This document shows, piece after piece, positions 7,115-13,637 of a stretch of DNA of 13,637 bases; position 1 is the first letter of the stretch, and each line of letters opens with the position of its first letter. Where the stretch lies: contig JAAFGW010000046.1 in the NCBI GenBank assembly GCA_010365175.1, forward strand, positions 1-13,637, given 5' to 3'. A program made the translations under genes and the position numbers. The notes beneath the pieces were generated by a model. The model was not told the DNA's origin, made no database searches, and worked only from the letters and a program-made list of their open reading frames with translations. Source of the DNA: Sulfuriferula multivorans. GTDB taxonomy: Bacteria > Pseudomonadota > Gammaproteobacteria > Burkholderiales > Thiobacillaceae.

Positions 7115-8179
7115 CTACATACCCTCGGTCAGGCTCACACCAAAACCCAAGGATTGCTGCTTGTAGTTGTAATCGACCAATGATTCTCCATAACCGTTGA
7201 AATACTGGACATAGCCTTTGAGGCGCCCAACCAGCGGAAAGCTCCAATTAAGTTTCAGCGCGCCGCGGTTGTCCGATGACTTGAGGTTATTGCGTAACAA
7301 TAGCGAATAAGCATTGCGGCCCTTGCGATAAACTGCCAATACGTCGCCATGGCCCATGTAATCCTCGATATCCGGATTGTCATCGCTCCTGTTATTTTCC
7401 GGAATGCGAACCCAGGGCCGAATCATCACGGCCAGGTTGTCGCGTTCAAATCCGAATTGCGCGTAAACACGGTTCCAACTGCGCGATAAGGTTTCCCCGC
7501 GGCCGTTCGACTGGTGCACCATACCCAGATTGATAAAACGCCCGCGAAAACCGGCCAGTTCATAATTGGTTCGGAATACCAACATCGCTTCCGGCTCGTA
7601 GTTGGTCTCGCGAAAGGGCGAAGAGATCGTGCCGTTGTATGCCTGCCAAAACGAGGTGATGGTGTAGCCGAGCCACAGATCGAGATTGTCGTGACCGAAC
7701 ACTCCTTCCATCGCCTTGATCTTGAAGCTCAGCTGCAACTCGGTTTCGATGGAGTCGAGTCCCAGATCGGGCTGCGTAAACGTATCCTTGTATGGGGAGT
7801 TGTTAGGCGCATTGCTGTATTTGATCGGCAGAAAATAATTGGGGTGATGTGGACGAAACAGGAAGGCACCCTGCTTGGCCTCGTCATCCAATTCCCAATG
7901 GCGCGACAGCGTTGAAAGCAACTTGGGTTCCGCAGACGCAGCTTGCGCCACAACGGGCTGCGTATCAGACTTGTCTGCGGCCTGGGGAACCGGCTCGGGC
8001 GGAGGCGGGCCGACCAGCCGGTCATAGCAGGCCAGACGTTCCGCGTCTGCCGGAATCACACTGCATCCTTCCCAGGCCGCAACCGGGGCAGCGTGCGCCT
8101 GGTCCAGCAAACCTACGCAGAGGAAAATGAGTGAAGCTTGGCCCAATTGATGTCGATTAATAAGTTTCATATTCTTCAT
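7115..8179 (-). CDS. pldA: Outer-membrane phospholipase A (OMPLA)
   Basis: A 354-residue outer-membrane beta-barrel enzyme that hydrolyses acyl ester bonds of phospholipids reaching the outer leaflet, with calcium and dimerisation in characterised members. The active-site triad is clear: His222 and Ser224 in VHQSNGRGE, and Asn236 in SRSWNRVY, with the same spacing (2 and 14) as His142/Ser144/Asn156 of E. coli PldA. The signal peptide ends near residue 30 (QAHA, then APVAA). Before the barrel there is an extra segment: a motif with two Cys ending RLACYDRL (about 39-55), then a Pro/Ala-rich linker (about 57-84) that E. coli PldA lacks. The barrel ends in alternating residues (SLGFGVSL), although the final residue is Met rather than Phe. 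ATG 8179 is preferred to ATG 8185 because AGGA lies five bases before it; the upstream ATG abuts the same AGGA. Confidence 0.9.
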   Translation of the reverse strand: MKNMKLINRHQLGQASLIFLCVGLLDQAHAAPVAAWEGCSVIPADAERLACYDRLVGPPPPEPVPQAADKSDTQPVVAQAASAEPKLLSTLSRHWELDDEAKQGAFLFRPHHPNYFLPIKYSNAPNNSPYKDTFTQPDLGLDSIETELQLSFKIKAMEGVFGHDNLDLWLGYTITSFWQAYNGTISSPFRETNYEPEAMLVFRTNYELAGFRGRFINLGMVHQSNGRGETLSRSWNRVYAQFGFERDNLAVMIRPWVRIPENNRSDDNPDIEDYMGHGDVLAVYRKGRNAYSLLLRNNLKSSDNRGALKLNWSFPLVGRLKGYVQYFNGYGESLVDYNYKQQSLGFGVSLTEGM

Positions 8180-8326
8180 GTTCATCCTGCATTCAGTCGA
8201 GGCTCATACTGTGGCCCGGAGGGGGCGCCATAGTATCCCAACCGAACTTGATTTCCAGGTCTGCGGCAAAGCTGGTTGCTATCGATTCCTCGCCATGCAC
8301 CCCAAACACCTGACATGGCTTGCTGC

Positions 8327-8389
8327 GAAACTGACCCAGCCAGCCCAGCTATGCGGTGTGATCAGCATGCGCCGAGCAAAGTCAGTTTC
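8327..8389. repeat. Inverted repeat at the end of the ABC exporter operon
   Basis: GAAACTGAC (8327-8335) and GTCAGTTTC (8381-8389) are perfect 9-base inverted copies separated by 45 bases. The right arm covers the last codons and part of the stop of the ATPase gene. There is no T run, so it is not a standard intrinsic terminator. It could fold in the 3' end of the exporter mRNA or be chance. The rest of the interval 8180-8387 shows no gene. Confidence 0.35.
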
Positions 8390-9104
8390 ATAATGGGCGT
8401 CCTTCGCCTGCTTCTTCGTAAGTCTTGCCGTCACGGATATGGTAAATCCGTTTGAAAGTGGGAATGATCTTTTCGTCGTGGGTGACGACGATGATCGCGA
8501 TGCGGAACTCCTGCGCCAGCTGGTTGAGGATCTTCACCACGGTGAGCGCGCGCACGCTGTCGAGCGCAGCGGTAGGCTCGTCGGCGAGGATGATCGGCGG
8601 CTTGTTGGCGAGCGCGCGGGCAATCGCTACCCGCTGCTGCTCGCCGCCGGAAAGTTCGGGGATGCGCGCCTGCGCGCGATGCTGTACGTCGAGCGCGGTG
8701 AGCATCTCCAGCGCAATTTCACGCGCCTTGTCGTTGGGCACACCGGCCAGCATCGGCAGCAGCGCGACGTTATCAGTGGTGTCGAGAAAGGGAATCAAGT
8801 ACGCGGCCTGAAACACGAAACCGATGCGGTCGCGCCGCAATGCGCGCAGGTCGTCCGTCTTCCAGCCGTTGTCATAGATCACCTCGCCGCCGAGGGTGAA
8901 TTTGCCAGCCGTGGGCTCGATCACCGCGCCGAGGCATTTCAGCAATGTAGTCTTGCCCGACCCGGACGGCCCGATCAGGCCCACCACTTCACCCGGGTAG
9001 ACGGTCATGTCGACGCCTTTCAGCGCATCGACCGCCGCGCTGCCGCTGCCGTAACGCTTGGTAATGCCTTCGATCAGGATCGCGGGTTGCTCTTGTTCAG
9101 CCAC
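8388..9104 (-). CDS. ABC transporter ATP-binding protein, LolD/MacB/DevA type
   Basis: A 238-residue ATPase subunit that powers the adjacent permease from the cytoplasmic face. All ABC motifs are present: Walker A GPSGSGKTT (45-53), Q-loop Gln99 in FVFQ, signature LSGGEQQR (151-158), Walker B ILADEP with Glu176, D-loop ALD and switch His209 in VTHD. These resemble the LolD/MacB/DevA group that pairs with FtsX-like permeases. The GTG at 9104 is chosen because GGAGG lies six bases before it and the fold starts soon after; a longer frame to 9167 would add 21 basic residues encoded inside the permease gene. The start overlaps the permease stop by 8 bases, so synthesis is coupled. It is the last gene of the tetR-cytochrome-exporter cluster. 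Confidence 0.93.
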   Translation of the reverse strand: MAEQEQPAILIEGITKRYGSGSAAVDALKGVDMTVYPGEVVGLIGPSGSGKTTLLKCLGAVIEPTAGKFTLGGEVIYDNGWKTDDLRALRRDRIGFVFQAAYLIPFLDTTDNVALLPMLAGVPNDKAREIALEMLTALDVQHRAQARIPELSGGEQQRVAIARALANKPPIILADEPTAALDSVRALTVVKILNQLAQEFRIAIIVVTHDEKIIPTFKRIYHIRDGKTYEEAGEGRPL

Positions 9105-10290
9105 CGATCGCCTCCGCTGGATCAATCTTGAGTGCGGCACGAATCGCCAGCACCGAGGCCAGCGCACATACCACCAGCGTCAGCACGAAGGCGCGCAGCG
9201 CATCGCCGGTTTCGAGCAGCACGTATTTGGGGAAGGCGGGTGCCCACAGGGTGGCGGCAAACTTGCCGACAAAGAACCCAATCACGCCCAACCCCAGAGC
9301 CTCCTGCATGATCATTGCGGCAATGCTGCGATCCCGCGCCCCGATCAGTTTCAGTACCGCGATTTCCTTAATCTTGCCGAGCGTCATCGTATAGATGATG
9401 AAAGCGACGATGGCCGCGCTCACCACTGCCAGGATGATCAGAAACAGGCCGATCTGCTTGGCGGCGGTGGCGATCAGCTTGGCCACCAGAATCTCTTCCA
9501 TGTCGTCGCGCGTGTACGCCGTATAGCGCTGCCAGCGTGCGATGCTGTCGGCCAGCGCACGCGCATCGGTTCCCGGCTGCACGCGCAGCAGCACGGCGTT
9601 GACCTTGTGGCTCGACGTCTGGATCGCCTGCACCGCGCCGAGTACACCGGGCTGCCCGGGGCGGTTGATCGCCGGGTTGGTGGCGAGCCGCTGGCGGTCC
9701 TCGACGATGGCGTCGTTGTCTTTCAGGAACTGGGCTTCCTGCGCGTCCTTCAGCGGGATGAACAGCATCGGGTCGCCGTTGGATGAGACCATGCGCCGGG
9801 TCAGGCCCACCACGGTGTAGTCGTTGCGACGAATGCGCACCACGTCGCCCACTCGAAACCCGGTCTTGGTGTCGGCCACCGCCTCATAGTGCGCGCGACT
9901 GATCGGGCGGCCGGCGATCAGGAATGCAGGCCCACCCGGCTTGCCCTGTTCAAAGCCTGCAACCATGACGCGTTGCGACTTGCCCTCACGCGATACCTGC
10001 ATGGTGAGAAAAGACACATTGCCTGCCTGCACCACGCCGTCCAGTCCCAGCAACGCGCGATAGAGATCGTCGGGCACGCTCGACGGTTCGGCGAAGGGCC
10101 CCAGGGTATTTTGCTGCACCACCCAGATGTCGGCGTCGACCGCACGCAGCAGCACCTTGGCGTCGTCGACCATGCCGCGGTACACCCCGGCCATGGTAAG
10201 CGTCACCCCGATCAGCAGGCCCAATCCCAGTCCGGTCAGCAGATAGCTTTTCAGGTGATGCGCGATATCGCGCCGCGCAAGATTAATCAT
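9097..10290 (-). CDS. ABC exporter permease, MacB/DevC (FtsX-like) type
   Basis: A 397-residue inner-membrane permease. It has the FtsX/MacB topology: one helix near the N-terminus (about 15-36), a large periplasmic domain (about 40-275), then three helices (about 280-302, 326-349 and 364-384). The cytoplasmic loop LGKIKEIAVLKLIGA (304-318) is the typical segment contacting the ATPase, and the protein ends KIDPAEAIGG like many MacB-type permeases. Such proteins usually dimerise and work as mechanotransmitters that drive export through a partner membrane fusion protein, rather than carrying substrate through the membrane. The substrate cannot be read from the sequence. The ribosome-binding site is weak (AGG two bases before ATG). 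It follows the fusion-protein gene by 57 bases and overlaps the ATPase gene by 8. Confidence 0.92.
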   Translation of the reverse strand: MINLARRDIAHHLKSYLLTGLGLGLLIGVTLTMAGVYRGMVDDAKVLLRAVDADIWVVQQNTLGPFAEPSSVPDDLYRALLGLDGVVQAGNVSFLTMQVSREGKSQRVMVAGFEQGKPGGPAFLIAGRPISRAHYEAVADTKTGFRVGDVVRIRRNDYTVVGLTRRMVSSNGDPMLFIPLKDAQEAQFLKDNDAIVEDRQRLATNPAINRPGQPGVLGAVQAIQTSSHKVNAVLLRVQPGTDARALADSIARWQRYTAYTRDDMEEILVAKLIATAAKQIGLFLIILAVVSAAIVAFIIYTMTLGKIKEIAVLKLIGARDRSIAAMIMQEALGLGVIGFFVGKFAATLWAPAFPKYVLLETGDALRAFVLTLVVCALASVLAIRAALKIDPAEAIGG

Positions 10291-10347
10291 GACCTGGATC
10301 GATCATTCGCGGATTGGGCAGTGAAGGATTGATCACGGCGGGTTCGA

Positions 10348-11520
10348 TCACGGCTGCGTCAGCTTCTGTTCACGCACCCGCACCTCTTCATCGAGCTGCT
10401 TCGCGCTGTAGACAATCAGACTGTCGCCCTCGGCCAGGCCGGACACGACCTGGACCCGTTCTGCAGTGTGCACGCCCAGTTGCACCGTCTTGAAGCGGGC
10501 ATGCCCATCAACCATCTGCCACACGCCGGGCTGATTGTTGCGCTGGGCAATGGCGGCGCGCGGCACCGTCAGCACATTGCGGGTGTCGAGCAAGTGGATG
10601 TCCACTTCCGCCAGCTCCCCGAGATAGAGCTGACCGGGTGCAGCCTCGAATGCCACGTTGACGATCCGTTCCTCGGTCACCGCATCGCTTTGCAGGTCGA
10701 TCCGCGCCACTTTTCCTGGCAACGCCTTCCCCGGCGCGGAGCGAAGCACGATGTCCGCCTTCTGGCCCACCTGTATGCCCTGCGCCCGCGCCTGATCGAC
10801 ACGTGCGCGCACCCACAGGCGGTCCGGATCGACCAGGCGCACCACCGCCTGCCCGGCCACCACGGTGGCGCCGGGTTCGGCTTCACGCGCCGTCACCACG
10901 CCATCGACCGGACTTAGCAAGCGCAAACTGCTTTGCAGCTGGCCTATGCCCTTCAATTCCGCCTCGGCGCGGCTGATCTCGCGTTGCGCTCCCGCAGCAT
11001 TGGCGCGTGCGGCCGCGAGTGCAGCGCCGGCAGCAGTGGCTTCATGCTGGCGGCTATCGGCCATTTCTCGAGCGATGAATTTCTGTTTCACCAGTGCGGC
11101 ATAACGGTCGCTGTTGGCTTGCGCCAGTTTTGCGCGGCTATCCGCCTCGGTCACCTGCGCCTGCGCCGCCTGCGCGGCCTGGCGCGCGCGGCCAACGCCA
11201 TTGCGGGCAGCCTCGGCTCGCTGGCGCAAATCCACCGGATCGACCTCGGCCAGCAATTGACCCGCCTTCACCGTATCGCCTTGATCGACCAGCACGCGCA
11301 AGATCCGCCCGGCCTGGATCGGCCCGACGGCATAGGCATGCTGCGCCTCCAGCGTGCCAATGCCGTAGACGCTTGGACTGAGATCGGCGCGGCTGACTGA
11401 GGCCAACTCAACGCCTACGGGCGCCAGCGGCCCTCGCGTGGTGAGCAGCCACACAAACGCCGCTAGAAACGCCACGGCGCCCAGGATCAAATAGAGATTT
11501 CGCCTGATCATCTTCATCAT
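10348..11520 (-). CDS. HlyD/MacA-family membrane fusion protein
   Basis: A 390-residue periplasmic adaptor that would bridge the adjacent permease to an outer-membrane channel. One N-terminal helix (about 9-27) anchors it in the inner membrane. A lipoyl half-motif (GRILRVLVDQGDTVKAGQLL, 71-90) leads into an Ala/Gln-rich coiled-coil hairpin (about 98-195), then the second lipoyl half (SPVDGVVTAREAEPGATVVAG, about 203-223), a beta-barrel domain (about 230-315) and a membrane-proximal domain to the end. This order is standard for RND/MacA-type adaptors. The start is one of two consecutive ATGs; 11520 has GGA seven bases upstream. It lies 18 bases after the cytochrome gene. No TolC-like outer-membrane gene is in the window, so a channel encoded elsewhere must be used. 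Confidence 0.92.
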   Translation of the reverse strand: MMKMIRRNLYLILGAVAFLAAFVWLLTTRGPLAPVGVELASVSRADLSPSVYGIGTLEAQHAYAVGPIQAGRILRVLVDQGDTVKAGQLLAEVDPVDLRQRAEAARNGVGRARQAAQAAQAQVTEADSRAKLAQANSDRYAALVKQKFIAREMADSRQHEATAAGAALAAARANAAGAQREISRAEAELKGIGQLQSSLRLLSPVDGVVTAREAEPGATVVAGQAVVRLVDPDRLWVRARVDQARAQGIQVGQKADIVLRSAPGKALPGKVARIDLQSDAVTEERIVNVAFEAAPGQLYLGELAEVDIHLLDTRNVLTVPRAAIAQRNNQPGVWQMVDGHARFKTVQLGVHTAERVQVVSGLAEGDSLIVYSAKQLDEEVRVREQKLTQP

Positions 11521-11538
11521 CAAAAAATCCGTTTACGT

Positions 11539-12018
11539 TTACCGTTTGAGCGGGAGGATGGGTTTCTGGGCCTGGAACGTTGCATGACAGCTCGCGCATT
11601 TTTGCAGCGTGGCCGAAATCTGGCTCAAGGTATGGCTCACATCCTTCAGGCTTTCGGCGTCCATCGCGATCTGGTCAAAATCCCGATGCACCGAGGAACC
11701 CAGCTGGCGGAACTCCATCGGTAGTTTGGCACGCATGGCGGGCGGCACTTCATGCGCCATGACGAGGCCCAGTTTGCGAGCCGATTGCGCGGTCGCCTCC
11801 ATGTTCTGTTTGGCTAGTGCGCCCGTCATCTTCTGCAGGCCGTCTAGAAACAGGTGCATCTCTTCCAGCAGCAGCGCGCGCTCGTTGGGGGTCAGGTTCA
11901 ACACCACCCGCTTGTCTAAGTGGGTCGAAGGCGCATGATGAGCATGCGGGTCGGCAGCGTGTGCAAGGGTCGAGCTCAGCGCAAACAGAGTGGCAAAGGC
12001 AAGGCGTGAGAGATTCAT
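11539..12018 (-). CDS. Exported cytochrome c'/c556-like haem protein
   Basis: A 159-residue periplasmic protein with a signal peptide (cleavage near residue 21, after AHA). The single haem attachment motif CASCH (Cys141, Cys144, His145) is close to the C-terminus, preceded by a long helix; the rest of the mature protein is predicted as amphipathic helices. This is the layout of the cytochrome c'/c556 four-helix bundle. Met54 and Met64 in the first long helix could supply a sixth haem ligand as in c556, or the site could be open for NO or CO as in c'; sequence alone does not decide. The mature N-terminus is His-rich (DPHAHHAPSTH), a possible metal site. The ATG shares ATGA (12015-12018) with the tetR stop, and AAGGAG lies seven bases upstream, so it is strongly coupled to the repressor gene and lies in the exporter operon. 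Confidence 0.85.
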   Translation of the reverse strand: MNLSRLAFATLFALSSTLAHAADPHAHHAPSTHLDKRVVLNLTPNERALLLEEMHLFLDGLQKMTGALAKQNMEATAQSARKLGLVMAHEVPPAMRAKLPMEFRQLGSSVHRDFDQIAMDAESLKDVSHTLSQISATLQKCASCHATFQAQKPILPLKR

Positions 12019-12647
12019 GATGGCGCTCCTTGAATGAAGGGTGGACGAATGGCCTGCAGATAAACCGGAAAAGTCCGGGCCGCTTCGGATGTGAGGGTTC
12101 GCTTCCCGCGCAGGATGGAAGTTTGCAGGACCAGCCCCTGGATCATGCCGATGTAAAGCGTGGCGGCGGCGTGGGTGTCTAGGTCAGCACGGGCCAGGCC
12201 TTGCGCTTGCGCATCGGATAACAGACCCGCAATCTTTGCTTCGTAGCCCAGCATGATGTCTGTCACCAGTTGGCGCAGCACCGTATTGCGCCCATGCAGA
12301 TGCTTTGAAGTCAGCACCCGTGGGATCGCAGGATGATCAGCGATGAATTCAATATGGGCAAAGAACATGCGCTGTAGCGCGTCCAGCGGATCACGCCCCT
12401 GTGCCGCCGCACGTCCCAACACCGCCATCAAACGGTCGCGCACCCACTGCATCACCGCCAGCCAGATTGCGTCCTTGCTTGGAAAATGCCGAAACACAGC
12501 GCCTTGCGTCACGCCCATGGCTTTTGCCATGTCCTCGGTGGTGACACCGTCCACGCCCTGTTCGGCGGCCAGCTCAAGCGTGACACGAATGATTTCCTCG
12601 CGTCGTTCGTCGGCTCCCAGCCGTTTGCGAACAGGCTCATCAGACAT
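12015..12647 (-). CDS. TetR-family transcriptional repressor
   Basis: A 210-residue regulator, first gene of the exporter operon. The N-terminal helix-turn-helix is clear: residues about 16-60 with TTEDMAKAMGVTQGAVFRHFPSKDAI (36-61), the standard TetR DNA-binding pattern. The C-terminal domain (about 65-210) is all helical and diverse, as expected for a ligand-binding and dimerisation region; the ligand is unknown. GGAG lies seven bases before the ATG. It overlaps the cytochrome gene by ATGA, and the arrangement suggests that it represses its own operon and is released by a substrate of the exporter. The upstream bioA gene on the same strand ends 84 bases before it, leaving room for a promoter and operator. 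Confidence 0.92.
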   Translation of the reverse strand: MSDEPVRKRLGADERREEIIRVTLELAAEQGVDGVTTEDMAKAMGVTQGAVFRHFPSKDAIWLAVMQWVRDRLMAVLGRAAAQGRDPLDALQRMFFAHIEFIADHPAIPRVLTSKHLHGRNTVLRQLVTDIMLGYEAKIAGLLSDAQAQGLARADLDTHAAATLYIGMIQGLVLQTSILRGKRTLTSEAARTFPVYLQAIRPPFIQGAPS

Positions 12648-12675
12648 GGCTTGACTCCGTTAGATAGTGATTGAT

Positions 12676-12688
12676 TACTACCTTAGTA
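12676..12688. promoter_or_regulatory. Candidate TetR operator palindrome
   Basis: The plus strand reads TACTA-CCT-TAGTA, a perfect 5-base inverted repeat around a 3-base centre. It overlaps the candidate -10 box of the tetR operon, where a TetR dimer would block transcription. TetR operators are often a little longer, so flanking bases probably contribute; no second copy was seen in the window. Confidence 0.4.
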
Positions 12689-12708
12689 GGTCGTCGAACA
12701 AAGGTCAA
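12680..12708 (-). promoter_or_regulatory. Candidate promoter of the tetR-cytochrome-exporter operon
   Basis: On the minus strand TTGACC (12708-12703) matches the -35 consensus at 5 of 6 positions; 17 bases later TAAGGT (12685-12680) is a weak -10 (3 of 6). The pair lies 33 bases before the tetR ATG. The strong -35 with a poor -10 that overlaps a palindrome fits a repressed promoter, but the call rests on position and partial matches. Confidence 0.4.
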
Positions 12709-12731
12709 GCCAAACCCACAACGAAGGAAAA

Positions 12732-13637
12732 TCAGATTCCCGGGGAATTCAGGCAGACCAGCAAGCTTGCGACCAGGCCGCGCATGTCCTCAGCAGTCAC
12801 CACATAAGGCGGCATGACGTACACCGTGCTGCCGATGGGTCGCACAAACACCCCTTGTGTGAGGGCCGCCTGGTGAAAACGGGTGGCGAATCCTTGCGCA
12901 GCATCGGCCACCTCAAATGCCCAAATCATGCCTTGGTGGCGGAAATGACTGACGCGTGGGTGCGCGGCCACTTCTGCCATAAGCTTCGTAAAATCGAGTG
13001 ACTTCTCACGGTTGGCTGCGATGATGCCGTCCGACTCAAAAATATCCAGCACCGCCAGCGCCGCGCGGCAGGCGAGCGGATTGCCGGTGTAGGAATGCGA
13101 ATGCAGAAAACCTTTCGCCGTAGCGTCGCCATAGAACGCGTCATAGACCGTGTCGGTCGTCAGCACGGCCGACAGCGGCAGGTAACCGCCGGTAATGCCC
13201 TTCGACAGACAGATGAAGTCGGGCCGAACTGTTTTGATGCCCGCTCCTGCAAGCGAGAGCGGAGGCGCTTGTTCGCAGGCGAACATCGTTCCGGTGCGGC
13301 CAAACCCCACGGCGATCTCGTCGGCGATCAAATGCACGTTGAATTGGTCGCATAGCGCCCGCGCCCGCGTCAGATACACCGGGTGATACATGGCCATGCC
13401 GGCCGCCCCTTGAACCAGTGGCTCGATGATGAACGCGGCCGTGGTGTTGGCGTGTTCGACCAGATGGGCTTCCAGCGCATCCGCACAACGCATCGCAAAC
13501 GCCTCGTCCGATTCCCCCGCTTCGGCCAGCCGCGCATCCGGCGTAGGCACCTGCACCGAGTTCCGCAGCAGAGGCTCGTAGATACGCTTGAATAGCGGAA
13601 TATCGGTCACCGACAGCGCACCCACGGTTTCGCCGTG
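12732..13637 (-). CDS. bioA: Adenosylmethionine-8-amino-7-oxononanoate aminotransferase, C-terminal part
   Basis: The 3' part of a class III PLP-dependent aminotransferase; the frame stays open to the window edge, so the N-terminal portion (roughly 130 residues by comparison with E. coli BioA) is missing. BioA makes 7,8-diaminopelargonate from KAPA with SAM as amino donor, in biotin synthesis. The 301 visible residues begin with HGET, the class III motif just after the PLP phosphate-binding region. They include IIEPLVQGAAGM, LIADEIAVGFGRTG (Asp106 of the visible part, expected to pair with the PLP nitrogen) and CLSKGITGGYLPL with the Schiff-base Lys146. SYTGNPLAC and the late VRPIGSTVYVMPPYV are typical of BioA rather than of ornithine or GABA aminotransferases. 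No other bio gene is in view. Confidence 0.88.
   Translation of the reverse strand, partial: HGETVGALSVTDIPLFKRIYEPLLRNSVQVPTPDARLAEAGESDEAFAMRCADALEAHLVEHANTTAAFIIEPLVQGAAGMAMYHPVYLTRARALCDQFNVHLIADEIAVGFGRTGTMFACEQAPPLSLAGAGIKTVRPDFICLSKGITGGYLPLSAVLTTDTVYDAFYGDATAKGFLHSHSYTGNPLACRAALAVLDIFESDGIIAANREKSLDFTKLMAEVAAHPRVSHFRHQGMIWAFEVADAAQGFATRFHQAALTQGVFVRPIGSTVYVMPPYVVTAEDMRGLVASLLVCLNSPGI

Noticed and set aside
8439..9786. Two long plus-strand frames (8439-9131 and 9058-9786) opposite the ABC genes.
   Set aside because: Antisense to the ATPase and permease, rich in Asp, Arg, Gln and His as shadow frames are here, with no known motif.
1..13637. tRNA, rRNA, CRISPR array, insertion sequence or prophage signals.
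   Set aside because: No regularly spaced repeats, transposase, integrase or RNA-gene-like sequences were seen on either strand.

Overview
The window reads as chromosomal DNA of a Gram-negative proteobacterium, most likely a betaproteobacterium. By eye the G+C is in the high fifties. It encodes an outer-membrane phospholipase A, a periplasmic c-type cytochrome, a PBP4-type periplasmic peptidase and an HDOD/GAF regulator of a kind common in Beta- and Gammaproteobacteria. All of this is inference from protein families; no database was searched. Coding density is high and all but one gene lie on the minus strand, so the layout below follows minus-strand transcription from the right edge.

Right block (13637 to 8388). 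A bioA fragment (biotin synthesis), cut by the window edge, is followed by a compact five-gene cluster: a TetR-family repressor, a small exported cytochrome c'-like protein, an HlyD-family membrane fusion protein, a four-helix MacB/DevC-type permease and its ATPase. Genes 1 and 2 share ATGA, genes 4 and 5 overlap by 8 bases, and the remaining gaps are 18 and 57 bases, so this is almost certainly one transcript. A promoter-like pair and a short palindrome sit just upstream of tetR. A redox haem protein inside a TetR-controlled tripartite-type ABC exporter operon is the most unusual feature of the window.

Middle block (8387 to 3942). A pldA-like outer-membrane phospholipase A lies tail-to-tail with the only plus-strand gene, an exported trypsin-like serine protease without a PDZ domain. 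The protease diverges, with only 14 bases between start codons, from a two-gene operon that makes a uronic-acid sugar nucleotide: a WbpO/TviB-type UDP-N-acetylhexosamine 6-dehydrogenase and a WbpP/TviC-type UDP-GlcNAc(A) 4-epimerase. Together these give UDP-GalNAcA for a surface polysaccharide, but no glycosyltransferase or export gene is in view.

Left block (3941 to 1). About 480 bases without a convincing gene contain a short protein-like stretch in frame with wbpP. Next comes a second operon: an HDOD-GAF signalling protein, a PBP4-type D-Ala-D-Ala carboxypeptidase/endopeptidase (dacB) and a 77-residue two-helix membrane protein coupled to dacB through ATGA. No RNA genes, insertion sequences, CRISPR arrays or phage genes were recognised.
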